A stretch of 64,000 nt of DNA from an uncultured Pelagibacteraceae bacterium (GTDB taxonomy: Bacteria; Pseudomonadota; Alphaproteobacteria; Pelagibacterales; Pelagibacteraceae): assembly GCA_902563575.1 (NCBI GenBank), contig CACEXV010000001.1, positions 248,001-312,000 of the forward strand. Direction: 5' to 3'. The notes under the pieces are model-generated. The model did not search any database, was not told the DNA's origin, and saw only the letters and a list, made by a program, of their open reading frames with translations. Made by a program: the position numbers and the translations under genes. This document shows positions 37,764 to 46,519 of this stretch, piece by piece. Each line of letters starts with the position of its first letter. Position 1 is the first letter of the stretch.

Positions 37764-38458
37764 AACCAAATTGCTTTTTTTTGTTTGATCATTTTATCTA
37801 GAATGTCCTTATCGCTTTTGTGATCCATACATTGCCAGAAACCAGGATGTTTAAATGCACTTAATTGTTTTATTTTGGTGACTTTTTCCAGAGGTGCTCT
37901 TTCAAGGATAGTCCTATCATTCTTTAAAAATTTAAAAAATTCTGGATTGATCACGAAAAATCCTCCATTAATCCAGCTCTCCCCTACTATATTTTTCTCC
38001 TTAAATTTTGTAACTTTATTTCCTCTTATTTCTAATGCCCCAAACCTCGCTGGAGGCCTAACGGCTGTGACTGTTACCATTTTTTTATTTTTCTTATGGA
38101 ATTTGACCAATTTATCAATATTAATATCTGAGACTCCGTCTCCATAGGTTAAAAGAAAAGTTTCATTTTTTAAGTATTTTTTTAATCTAAGGACTCTACC
38201 ACCGGTGTAGGTATTTATTCCTGTTTCTATTAAATGAATTTCAATATCTTTAAATTTTTTTTTATTAAAATAATTTTTTATAATATTTCCTCTATATCCT
38301 AATGCTATATAAAAGTTTTTGTGCCCATATTTAGTATAAATTTTAATTATATGTTCTAATATCGGTTTTCCACCCACAGGCACCATTGGTTTGGGTATTG
38401 TGCCAGTATATTCTGATAATCTAGTTCCAAATCCCCCTGCTAAAATTACGACTTTCAT
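37760..38458 (-). CDS. rfbF: Glucose-1-phosphate cytidylyltransferase
   Basis: It makes CDP-glucose from CTP and glucose 1-phosphate. It has 232 residues with the signature LAGGFGTRLSEYTGTIPKPM (7-26), YGDGVSDI for the metal site, and GFWQCMDHKSD near the end. It is about 25 residues shorter than typical RfbF (257) but all core motifs are present. It sits head to tail with rfbG (CDP-glucose 4,6-dehydratase), which fixes the assignment against other nucleotidyltransferases. Confidence 0.93.
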   Translation of the reverse strand: MKVVILAGGFGTRLSEYTGTIPKPMVPVGGKPILEHIIKIYTKYGHKNFYIALGYRGNIIKNYFNKKKFKDIEIHLIETGINTYTGGRVLRLKKYLKNETFLLTYGDGVSDINIDKLVKFHKKNKKMVTVTAVRPPARFGALEIRGNKVTKFKEKNIVGESWINGGFFVINPEFFKFLKNDRTILERAPLEKVTKIKQLSAFKHPGFWQCMDHKSDKDILDKMIKQKKAIWL

Positions 38459-39520
38459 TTATTTGATAGAATTATATTCATTTATTTGGTCGTTAGTGAA
38501 ATTTTCTACATTCTTATTTTTACTAAAAATTTTGTACCAGTCTACGGTAAATTTTATACTTTGATCAAAATTTAATTTTGGTCTCCAATTAAGTTGTCTT
38601 TTTGCTTTTGAAATATTTACTTTTAAATAGTCTGATTCATTAAATTCAGATTTTTTATTAATCACAATTCTTTTTTTAATATTCCAGACATTTAGAAATT
38701 TTTTTACAACATTAAGAACATTTTTATTGTTATGGTTATCTGGGCCGAAATTCCAAGCCGGCTGCACACTTTTATTGAACTTTCTGTCCAGTAATTTTAG
38801 TCCTAAAATGAGATAGCCAGATAGCGGTTCTAAGACGTGCTGCCATGGTCTTACAGATTGAGGATTTCTTATAATCAATTTTTTTCCACTTTTTATCGAT
38901 TTGTAAATATCGGGAATTATCCTATTTTTTTTCAAGTCTCCACCCCCAATAACATTTCCTGCTCTGGCGGATGCCAACCTTAGCTTTTCTTGATTAAAAT
39001 AACTTTTAAAATATGAGTTAAAAATGATTTCTGCTCCAGCTTTTGATGCTGAATAATTATCATTTCCTCCCAAAGTATCTTCTTCTTTAAAAGGTAAATT
39101 TTTATTATTGTTCAAATAGCACTTGTCTGAGGTAACATATACAAGTGAAATATTTTTGTTGCTTCGAAGTAAATTTAATATATTTGCGCTACCTATTATA
39201 TTTGTTTTGAAAGTTTCAATGGGCTGATGATAACCATCGAAAACTAAAGACTTTGCAGCTAAATGAAAAATAATATCAGGCCTTTTAATTTTAATGAGAT
39301 TTGCTAATTTTTTATAGTCTAAAATATTTATGTAATACTGATCAATTTTTTTATTGAGATTAAGTGCAGTAAATAACTTTTCATCTTTTTCAGGCTTTAA
39401 ACCCACGCCTATGACCTTAGCCCCCTCCTTATGAAGCCAGTAGCAAAGCCAGGAACCCTTGAAACCAGTAGATCCTGTAACTAATACTTTTAAGTTTTTA
39501 TAATTTTTAAAATTTTTCAA
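38459..39520 (-). CDS. rfbG: CDP-glucose 4,6-dehydratase
   Basis: It converts CDP-glucose to CDP-4-keto-6-deoxyglucose. It has 353 residues: VTGSTGFKGSWLCYWLHKEG (nucleotide site with the GFKGSW signature of this subfamily), YVTSDKCY, catalytic YSASKAGAE, and SVRPWQHVLEPLSGYL. The start is TTG at 39520; no ATG fits. Together with rfbF it supplies the base sugar for the CDP-deoxyhexoses of O-antigens. Confidence 0.94.
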   Translation of the reverse strand: MKNFKNYKNLKVLVTGSTGFKGSWLCYWLHKEGAKVIGVGLKPEKDEKLFTALNLNKKIDQYYINILDYKKLANLIKIKRPDIIFHLAAKSLVFDGYHQPIETFKTNIIGSANILNLLRSNKNISLVYVTSDKCYLNNNKNLPFKEEDTLGGNDNYSASKAGAEIIFNSYFKSYFNQEKLRLASARAGNVIGGGDLKKNRIIPDIYKSIKSGKKLIIRNPQSVRPWQHVLEPLSGYLILGLKLLDRKFNKSVQPAWNFGPDNHNNKNVLNVVKKFLNVWNIKKRIVINKKSEFNESDYLKVNISKAKRQLNWRPKLNFDQSIKFTVDWYKIFSKNKNVENFTNDQINEYNSIK

Positions 39521-39522
39521 GA

Positions 39523-40089
39523 TTAAACAGAATAAACACTTTTTCCAATGATCAAATCAATTAAAGAAAGTAAAATTAATTGATGGACATTTTCTATATG
39601 ATTGTAGGCTTTGCTATTAACCCAAAAATTTACATCTCCCAACTTAGATAGAGGATTACCTCTTTTATTTCCGGTAAGAGTAATTATTTTACTTAATTTA
39701 TTCTTTTTTGCAGATTTGGCACCATTTAACATATTTTTAGATTTGCCACTTGAAGAGATTAAAATTACAACATCACCTGGATTTGAAAAAAAATCTATAG
39801 ACTTTTCAACCCATCTTTCATAGCCGTAATCGTTAGAGAAACACGTTAGTAAATCGGACTCATTGTAATTAGTGCATCTAATTTTAGCATTCTTTGTCAA
39901 ATCTACACTAAAATGGCTAGCAATAGCCGCGCTACCTCCATTTCCAAAAATTAAAACTTTTTTTTTATCTCGTTTTAATTTGAGTAATATTTTTTTTGTT
40001 TTAATAATAAGTCCTAAGGTTTTGTTATCAAATAATGTTAAATTTCTATAATCATTAAAATACTTTCTAAGAAAGTTGAGCTGATCCAT
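39523..40089 (-). CDS. SIS-domain sugar-phosphate isomerase (GmhA-like)
   Basis: A single SIS-domain protein of 188 residues with FGNGGSAAIASHFSVDL, the sugar-phosphate loop LISSSGKSKNM and NHIENVHQLILL near the end. It resembles GmhA (sedoheptulose 7-phosphate isomerase, first step to ADP- or GDP-heptose) and DiaA. No other heptose gene is visible, so substrate and role in the CDP-sugar module are open. Confidence 0.82.
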   Translation of the reverse strand: MDQLNFLRKYFNDYRNLTLFDNKTLGLIIKTKKILLKLKRDKKKVLIFGNGGSAAIASHFSVDLTKNAKIRCTNYNESDLLTCFSNDYGYERWVEKSIDFFSNPGDVVILISSSGKSKNMLNGAKSAKKNKLSKIITLTGNKRGNPLSKLGDVNFWVNSKAYNHIENVHQLILLSLIDLIIGKSVYSV

Positions 40090-40094
40090 TAAAT

Positions 40095-40589
40095 TTAAGA
40101 TTTTAAAAGATTAATTTTACGGAATTTAAAATATAGTTGTATTAATAGTTCAATTAAAAATGAAAAAATTAATGTTGATAATAAACTGTAGCTAAAGAAA
40201 GGTATAGCTAGGGTATAAGATTCTATTAAACCCAAAAACGTTATACCATACATTCCTGTTGTCCAAACACCGAAGTTTGTAATTAGATAAAAAATAAATG
40301 CTCCTGAAAGAGCACCAGAAATTCTACCAACTAACTTGTTTGGAAAATAATTTGCTATAAGTCCAATAATTAACACCGAGCCCCAAGTCCAATGAGTAGT
40401 CAGATGGTATCCGATTATCAAATCAGTTAAAACAAATGATAATAAAATTGCAGGAATATATTTTCTACCAAATAGAAAAGGTATGTAAAAACTTATAGCT
40501 AATAAACTAGTAAAGTTTGGTGGATGAGGAACAAACCTGCTAAAGCCTAATATGACAAAAATTGTCAAAAAATAACTAGAATATCTCAT
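40095..40589 (-). CDS. DUF6580 family putative membrane transport protein
   Basis: A 164-residue integral membrane protein with five or six helices. HPPNFTSLLAISFYIPFLFG near the N-terminus and LLSFVLTDLIIGYHLTTHWTWGS are typical of DUF6580, a family that looks like small ECF-transporter S components. It lies 47 bases after a riboswitch-controlled B12 TonB receptor, which suggests it carries cobalamin or a related corrinoid across the inner membrane. That role is inferred. Confidence 0.72.
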   Translation of the reverse strand: MRYSSYFLTIFVILGFSRFVPHPPNFTSLLAISFYIPFLFGRKYIPAILLSFVLTDLIIGYHLTTHWTWGSVLIIGLIANYFPNKLVGRISGALSGAFIFYLITNFGVWTTGMYGITFLGLIESYTLAIPFFSYSLLSTLIFSFLIELLIQLYFKFRKINLLKS

Positions 40590-40636
40590 TAATAAATAAT
40601 ATATTTATAATAAACCTTTAACAACCTAAATGTGCG

Positions 40637-42592
40637 TTAAAAAGATCTTTTAAGTCCTAATTTAAAAGACCTACTTGGCTGTGAATAATGAAGTGCCGTA
40701 TTATATTCTTCGTCAAAGATATTGATTAATTTAAAATAAATATCGTATCCAGGTAAATAATCAAAATCTAATGTTAAATGATTAACTATATAAGCATCTA
40801 ATTTTACATCAGCATAACTACTACCGTGCATTGGGGAATTAAAATTACCATAATCTCTAGCGTTTGATGCAGCTATAGTTTGTAAGTTTAAAGCCAAGTT
40901 CTTATCTGGAAATTTAAAATAAGTATTTAAACCAATCATATGTCTTGGCACTCTTACCATTCGACTGTCAGTAAAAGCTCCACCTCCTGTTCCTCCAGTG
41001 TTTCCATCTTTATTTAATGCATCATCCATATCAGCTCCGTCATAAGTCCTTGATAAAGTATAATTTAAATTAAAATTTAATTTTGAGCTGTAATTATAAT
41101 TAGCCCCTAACTCAAAGCCTTCAGATTTTATAAGCCCAGGTTGATTATGATAATATGAATTGGTGTCAGAATTACTATCTTTCCATCCATCTAGGGTATC
41201 TTCATATTTATGATTAAAATAAGTTAAATCAAAACTAACCTTATCATTAAATATTTTTTTTTCTAAACCAATATCGTAGCTTCTGCCGGTTTCTGCTGTC
41301 ATTTTTCCTTTGAATTCGCTAGACGTCCAAACTTGATAGTTCTCATACAACGATGGAAACCTGAAGCTAGTTCCATAAGTTCCTTTATATTTTGTTTTTT
41401 TATTATCAGAAAGATAGGCAAAAGATACTCTGTGACTATCTTCATTGCCAGCCTCATTATGTTCGTCAAATCTCATTCCAACAGTCGTATATAAGTTTTC
41501 AGACAATCTACTTTGTAAATCGTAATAAAAAGATTTTATTTCATTACCTCTATATAGAGACTTTTTATACTTCATTTCATCGTTTTCATATTCAACACCA
41601 AACGATAAATTATTATCTAAGTTAATTTTGTAATTACCGCTATAATATATTGCGTCCCTAAAACCTAGATACTCTGCTTCAGATTTACCAGATCCCCACT
41701 CGCTAAATGCATCATATGTCCTATCATTGTAGCTATGTACAAGTTTTAATTGTTGATCAAATTTTTTTGAAGGACTGTGAATTATGCCAAATGAAGTGTT
41801 CCATTCTTTATTCCAATTTTGACTGTTATCATCTGTATCAGTGCTAAATTGACTATCTAAAGAATCATAGTTTAAAAAAGAGTAGATGAATCTAGAGTTA
41901 GCACTTAACTTAATTCGATCATTTAATTTGTATCCAAAGTTTCCAACAAAAGTATCATTATGATAAGCATCTGTTTCTTTATTGTCAGTCATTGCAGATT
42001 CACCGTCAGTCTGGAACTTTTCATAACCTAGCCAGAAATCTTTGGTTTCATCTGCGCCAGATATAGACCCAGATAAATTGAAAGTTTGTTCAGAACCAGT
42101 AACTAAATCTAAGTTTTTTTGAAATCCTTTTTTTCCTTTTTTAGTTGTTATATTTACTGTGCCTCCCATTGCACCACTTCCATATATTGAGCTTTGATTT
42201 CCTTTTAGAATTTCTATTCTTGAAACAGAACTTTTCATTAGATCATCAAAATAGTAGTCATTACTCACAGTAGATGGGTCTGATTGTTTTATTCCATCAA
42301 CGTAAATTGTTGTATACCGTTTGGGCAAACCTCTGATTTGAATACCAGATTGAGTTCCCGCTCCTCCACTTTGATAAGATGATACCCCCGGTGAACTATA
42401 ATTAAGTATATTATGCAAGAAAGTTTCTGTAGACTTGTCCAAATCGCTTTCGGTGAAGACCTTGACAGAACTACCAACTGTCGAGATAGACTGGGGGGTC
42501 TTGCTGGGTGCAATTACAATAACAGGTACATCTTCCGCAAAAGCAGATTGTGCGAAATTAAAGTATAAAAATAATATTAGTATTATTTTCAT
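40637..42592 (-). CDS. btuB: TonB-dependent vitamin B12 receptor (BtuB-like)
   Basis: An outer-membrane barrel receptor, 651 residues from the ATG at 42592. A signal peptide (MKIILILFLYFNFAQSAFA) is followed by a TonB-box-like VPVIVIAPSK, a plug domain (IQIRGLPKRYTTIYVDGIKQSD, GSGAMGGTVNITTK) and a barrel ending in phenylalanine (LGLKRSF). The frame extends to 42664, but that runs into the cobalamin riboswitch, and AAAGGAG precedes the chosen ATG. The riboswitch gives strong support for cobalamin as the cargo. Confidence 0.92.
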   Translation of the reverse strand: MKIILILFLYFNFAQSAFAEDVPVIVIAPSKTPQSISTVGSSVKVFTESDLDKSTETFLHNILNYSSPGVSSYQSGGAGTQSGIQIRGLPKRYTTIYVDGIKQSDPSTVSNDYYFDDLMKSSVSRIEILKGNQSSIYGSGAMGGTVNITTKKGKKGFQKNLDLVTGSEQTFNLSGSISGADETKDFWLGYEKFQTDGESAMTDNKETDAYHNDTFVGNFGYKLNDRIKLSANSRFIYSFLNYDSLDSQFSTDTDDNSQNWNKEWNTSFGIIHSPSKKFDQQLKLVHSYNDRTYDAFSEWGSGKSEAEYLGFRDAIYYSGNYKINLDNNLSFGVEYENDEMKYKKSLYRGNEIKSFYYDLQSRLSENLYTTVGMRFDEHNEAGNEDSHRVSFAYLSDNKKTKYKGTYGTSFRFPSLYENYQVWTSSEFKGKMTAETGRSYDIGLEKKIFNDKVSFDLTYFNHKYEDTLDGWKDSNSDTNSYYHNQPGLIKSEGFELGANYNYSSKLNFNLNYTLSRTYDGADMDDALNKDGNTGGTGGGAFTDSRMVRVPRHMIGLNTYFKFPDKNLALNLQTIAASNARDYGNFNSPMHGSSYADVKLDAYIVNHLTLDFDYLPGYDIYFKLINIFDEEYNTALHYSQPSRSFKLGLKRSF

Positions 42593-42625
42593 TAGCAAAG
42601 GCTCCTTTTTTTTGCCACTGCTAAT
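42591..42625 (-). promoter_or_regulatory. Hairpin enclosing the btuB Shine-Dalgarno site
   Basis: ATTAGCA (42625-42619, minus strand) is complementary to TGCTAAT (42597-42591) and a second short GGC/GCC pairing lies inside. The loop and inner stem contain the AAGGAG ribosome-binding site, and the lower stem covers the A and T of the btuB start. No T-run follows. This looks like the expression platform of the upstream riboswitch working on translation. Confidence 0.55.
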
Positions 42626-42639
42626 CAAATTAGAAGAAT

Positions 42640-42745
42640 TAGACTTTCCCTGGCCTTCATTCAACAGCGGGCTATACTGGGTGGCGCTCCGACTTTACGG
42701 TTGCAGGTACAGCCAGTGAATTACACACTGATTTCCCACCATGCA
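42640..42745 (-). ncRNA. Cobalamin riboswitch controlling btuB
   Basis: On the minus strand GGTGGGAA (42740-42733) opens the aptamer and pairs with CGCCACC (42692-42686). Between them are ATTCACTGG, the CCTGCAACCGTAAAG junction loop and TCGGAG. CCCGCTGTTGAATGAAGGCC follows. This order (GGTGGGAA ... CCTGCAAC.GT ... GGAGCGCCACC) matches the cobalamin riboswitch consensus. It ends about 50 bases before the btuB ATG. Binding of cobalamin should lower btuB expression. Confidence 0.9.
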
Positions 42746-42793
42746 TTTCAGTACAAATTTTTTATATTAAATTAAAATATCTGTGTCAATTAC

Positions 42794-44419
42794 TTATGCC
42801 ATTTCATCTGCATAACCCTTCTTGATATCATCTGGTATTTCTGGAATATCGCAGTAGGGATTTTCAACTTTTTCAAAATCTTGAGCTCCTCCATGTGGAT
42901 CTGCGTCTGGTTTAGGCATGTAAGTTTCTAAATACTCTTGTTTTAATTCTCTATAAATTTTATTTCCTTCTTTATCGTTTTTCTCTGCTCTTGCTATTTC
43001 CTTCCATCTATTTTTTGGAAATTTTACATATAAACTGAAACATTTTCTTATCTCATCAATTTCGTGTGGAGGATATTGAGGCATTTTTAGCTGCGGCGAC
43101 ATGGTGTTACATTTTGTAATTGTTTGATGATCAATCAGGCCAAGCTCTTCGCACATTTTTCTCAATGGAGTGCCATGAAATGGAATAAAAGTATAAATGT
43201 TTGAATTGTCAGCTAGTATGTGTCTATTTAGCTCTATCGTGTCAAAAGCCAATTTTTTTGTCTCAGTTGGAAACCCTGTAATATTATTTACACTAAATGC
43301 TACATTGTATTTGTGAGGTATTTTCAATTTTTCTATGATATCTTTATTTTTCCATCTTCTATCAAGAATTCTTGCTCTGAACTCCTCATTTCCATGTTCT
43401 ACCCCAAATGAAATTCTATGCAATCCTACTTTGCTAAGTTTTTCAATATTATAATCTGTTATGGTTTCTGGCCTTGTTTGCATCCAAAAAGGTAAATTTA
43501 TTTCTGAATATATCTCACAAAACTCATCGAGCTCTTTTTTGCTCATTCCTAAAAATGTATCTGCCCAAAAATACATGTATTCCACTTTATGAACTTCTTT
43601 AAAATGTTTCAGCTCTTTATGGACTAAGTCCATATTTTTCTTTCTGTAAAAATTATGTCCTAGACCCTTATAAAGTCTCGCTTGATCCGGGGAATTACAA
43701 AATCTACAGGTAAATGGACACCCACGAATTGTTTCTACGGGAAACATTTTATAAACTTTTCCAGCCATCGGTCTGTAAAGTCTTTTATCCTCAAAAATGG
43801 TTGTATCTATAATTGGGTTACTATTTATATCAACTGGTTTGGTAATAGAATTTTTTTTAATAACTTTTCCATCTTTCTTAATCCACAAGTTTGTTACATC
43901 GTTATAATCTTCTTTGTTTTGAATTTTCTTACACAAATCAATTAAAGCGTTTTCACCTTCGCCAACGCAAACCATGTCTATCAACTCGTGATTAATACAA
44001 ATGTCAGGAGCAAAAGTTGGAAAAACTCCACCGGCGATTACAGGTGTTTTGTTCTCTTTTATGTAGTATTTGATTTCAGAAAGTAATTTAATTCCAAGCT
44101 CCCACATATCTTCTGTAGTTGATAGTCCTATTAAGTCTGGTTTAAAATCTTCTATTTGCTTTTTTATATCATCTTCCCATCTTGTCGTTTTTGGTATTAA
44201 TCCACGTTTCACCATTTCTTTTGAAAAAGGTACAACGTTTAAACCTTCTTCTTTTGTGCCATCAGAATTATTACCATGATCTGTGGAATAGTAAGTTGTG
44301 TCGAACACAGAAATTTCGTGACCCTCTTTTTTTAGTATTGCAGAAAATGTTGCTATGGCCGGAGGCAACATGTTCATTCCGTAGGTATTCGGATATAAAA
44401 ATAAAACTTTGATTCCCAT
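42794..44419 (-). CDS. B12-binding-domain radical SAM protein
   Basis: A 541-residue enzyme: an N-terminal cobalamin-binding-type Rossmann domain (about 1-165; VLFLYPNTYGMNMLPPAIA, LIGLSTTEDMW, PVIAGGVFPTFAPD), then a radical SAM barrel with the cluster cysteines C234, C238 and C241 in RGCPFTCRFC, and a C-terminal helical tail. Such enzymes methylate or rearrange unactivated carbons in lipids, sugars or natural products. Its gene ends about 50 bases before the cobalamin riboswitch, next to a B12 receptor. The substrate is unknown. Confidence 0.88.
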   Translation of the reverse strand: MGIKVLFLYPNTYGMNMLPPAIATFSAILKKEGHEISVFDTTYYSTDHGNNSDGTKEEGLNVVPFSKEMVKRGLIPKTTRWEDDIKKQIEDFKPDLIGLSTTEDMWELGIKLLSEIKYYIKENKTPVIAGGVFPTFAPDICINHELIDMVCVGEGENALIDLCKKIQNKEDYNDVTNLWIKKDGKVIKKNSITKPVDINSNPIIDTTIFEDKRLYRPMAGKVYKMFPVETIRGCPFTCRFCNSPDQARLYKGLGHNFYRKKNMDLVHKELKHFKEVHKVEYMYFWADTFLGMSKKELDEFCEIYSEINLPFWMQTRPETITDYNIEKLSKVGLHRISFGVEHGNEEFRARILDRRWKNKDIIEKLKIPHKYNVAFSVNNITGFPTETKKLAFDTIELNRHILADNSNIYTFIPFHGTPLRKMCEELGLIDHQTITKCNTMSPQLKMPQYPPHEIDEIRKCFSLYVKFPKNRWKEIARAEKNDKEGNKIYRELKQEYLETYMPKPDADPHGGAQDFEKVENPYCDIPEIPDDIKKGYADEMA

Positions 44420-44420
44420 A

Positions 44421-45749
44421 TTATAAATTTATGCTTTTTACTTGTTTATTGAATGTTACACAATGTCCTCTTCTTTTCAACTTATAATTAAATATACCTT
44501 GTCCAATTTTTTTTGATTTTACGCTATTCCAGTAATCTGACGTTAGTGGGTCAAAAAAATCTGATGAACATACGTGTATTACGTCGGAACCACTTTCTAA
44601 AGCTTCAATAATGGTCGAGGTATTACCTATGTGCAAAGATAGGCTATTCTTTTTTTTCATTTTTGAATTTTTATATTTTTTCTTTAACCTATTTATATCA
44701 TTAAGAATATTTTTAAATCTTAAAATTTTTTTAGTCGCAGGATGTAAATTTACCTTGAATTTTTCAAAAGAGACCGTTTGCGATAAATTGTTAAATAGGT
44801 AATCTAGCCGTTCTAAAATCCTCTCATAGTCGTACATTAGTATTGGTAAAAAAATCCTATTATTAAAATATTTTTTATCTTTTTTAATCATTCTAGTAGA
44901 TGCAATTTTTTTTACTCTATTTTTTGGCCAATTTAATTTTTGAGTATAAAACTTATAACTAGAGTTGCTATGCACCACTAATTTGTCAGGAGAAATTGAA
45001 CTAAAGGAGTTATAAAATGGATAAGGGTTTCCGGTCTGATCATAGCCAATTGTCTCAATATTTTCTTTTTTTGCAAGATTAATAATATTATTTTGAAATG
45101 GCTGTGTCTCAAGGGGAAGATGCAAGAGTTTAATATTTGTCAGCAAATTATTTTCTTTAAAAATAAACTCTATTTCATTAGCAAGATATGAGTCATAAGA
45201 AAGTTGATGAAATAAATTCACAAAATTAAACTTCTCTTGATTAAATAACTTTTTAATGTATGTGAAAATGGTAACGATTCCGAGTAATAAACCTCCTTTT
45301 TTTGGGTGTATAATTAATAAGTTTTTATTTATTCTTTTGGGTAATTCATCATCGTTTAAAATTGTGATCCATAAAATATCATTTTTGTTTTTTACTGATT
45401 TAAAGTAGTTGTCTTTGTAATTTCCTTTTTCATCAAAATTATCTTTATAAGACCATGATAGCACCATCTTTTTATATCTTTTCAAATTTTGAAATGATGT
45501 ATTCCCGTGAAAATCTACTCCTTTATAATGTCTTATATAAAGAAAGTTTTTTAATTGGCATTTAAAATTAATTCTTTGGATATTTTTTTCTATATCTTTA
45601 TTTTTTTTTGGATTGAAGTTTGAAAAAATTAGATACCTTAAAGATACTAAGGAACTTTTATCAATCTTAACTCTTTTTTCTATCAAATGATTAACATATT
45701 TCTTTTTATAATTATTAATTTTTTCTCTAATACTTATAACAAAAGTCAT
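44421..45749 (-). CDS. Surface carbohydrate biosynthesis protein, GT-B-like
   Basis: A 442-residue protein I recognise only loosely. The C-terminal half has features of GT-B transferases of capsule and surface-carbohydrate loci: KVNLHPATKK, then NTSTIIEALESGSDVIHVCSSDFFDP (donor-side loop), while the middle has HLPLETQPFQ and GYDQTGNP. No transmembrane segment is evident. It resembles the TIGR04326-type surface carbohydrate proteins. It overlaps the upstream unknown gene by four bases and precedes the radical SAM gene by one. Confidence 0.6.
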   Translation of the reverse strand: MTFVISIREKINNYKKKYVNHLIEKRVKIDKSSLVSLRYLIFSNFNPKKNKDIEKNIQRINFKCQLKNFLYIRHYKGVDFHGNTSFQNLKRYKKMVLSWSYKDNFDEKGNYKDNYFKSVKNKNDILWITILNDDELPKRINKNLLIIHPKKGGLLLGIVTIFTYIKKLFNQEKFNFVNLFHQLSYDSYLANEIEFIFKENNLLTNIKLLHLPLETQPFQNNIINLAKKENIETIGYDQTGNPYPFYNSFSSISPDKLVVHSNSSYKFYTQKLNWPKNRVKKIASTRMIKKDKKYFNNRIFLPILMYDYERILERLDYLFNNLSQTVSFEKFKVNLHPATKKILRFKNILNDINRLKKKYKNSKMKKKNSLSLHIGNTSTIIEALESGSDVIHVCSSDFFDPLTSDYWNSVKSKKIGQGIFNYKLKRRGHCVTFNKQVKSINL

Positions 45750-46519
45750 TTTTTTATCTTTTTTAAGTGATTATATAGCTCTTGAATTTTGCACTGATAG
45801 AATATTCCTGAGTATTTAAATCTAAGAGTATTTTTAAATTTATTGTAAAGTTTAATATTTATATCACCATCAGATTTTAAAAATTGCCCCCACCAAGCTA
45901 TGCTATTCTTTTTTTTAATATTTCCATTAGGTGACCAACTTTTAGGAAATAAAACTCTAAATGGTTTGTATTGATTCATCCAAGAGCCCATTTGCACAAA
46001 AGATAAAGATGGATATTTTTTTTTTACAAAGCTTATTAAATTTAATAGGTCCTCAGACCTTAGAATAAATTTTTGATAAGAAGTAAAGATTTTTTTACCT
46101 GAATGCTGTGGATCTATGAACCTAAATACTGGCATATGTAAATCAACTTTATTATTTACTATTGAAAAATCAAAACACCCGAATTTTGCCAAAACGTTGT
46201 ATTCAACTAGTGTTTTGTTTTTTTTGATCCTGTTTAATAAATGAGGATATAAAAGTTTTAAAGATCTCTTTACAAAGTTTTTTTTGTTAAGCATAGTGTA
46301 ACTGTCAATTTGTTTCGCAAGTTCTTTCCATTTCTTTTTGCCATTTTTATAAAAATCTCCTTTTTTTAAGTTATACAAATCTGTTTTGCGATAAATGTCA
46401 CAATCATTATTAATCAATTTTACAAAACTCTTACTATTCTTTTTTTTATAACAATAAAGAAGCATCAGCTCAGTGATTTTCAGAGCATAATTTTTTTGCT
46501 TGCCTCTCGAAGGATGCAT
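45746..46519 (-). CDS. Hypothetical protein in the surface-glycan island
   Basis: A 257-residue soluble protein of no family I recognise. It is rich in lysine and aromatics, with FRFIDPQHSGKKIF in the middle and FVQMGSWMNQYKPFRVLFP and SIAWWGQFL towards the end. A TTG two residues upstream is possible, but the ATG at 46519 shares one base with the upstream epimerase stop (TGATG) and is preferred. Position between an epimerase and a GT-B-like protein suggests a glycan role, nothing more. Confidence 0.55.
   Translation of the reverse strand: MHPSRGKQKNYALKITELMLLYCYKKKNSKSFVKLINNDCDIYRKTDLYNLKKGDFYKNGKKKWKELAKQIDSYTMLNKKNFVKRSLKLLYPHLLNRIKKNKTLVEYNVLAKFGCFDFSIVNNKVDLHMPVFRFIDPQHSGKKIFTSYQKFILRSEDLLNLISFVKKKYPSLSFVQMGSWMNQYKPFRVLFPKSWSPNGNIKKKNSIAWWGQFLKSDGDINIKLYNKFKNTLRFKYSGIFYQCKIQELYNHLKKIKK

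Noticed and set aside
42594-42664. N-terminal extension of btuB to 42664
   Set aside because: It would translate part of the cobalamin riboswitch and place residues before an obvious signal peptide; the ATG at 42592 has a Shine-Dalgarno site.
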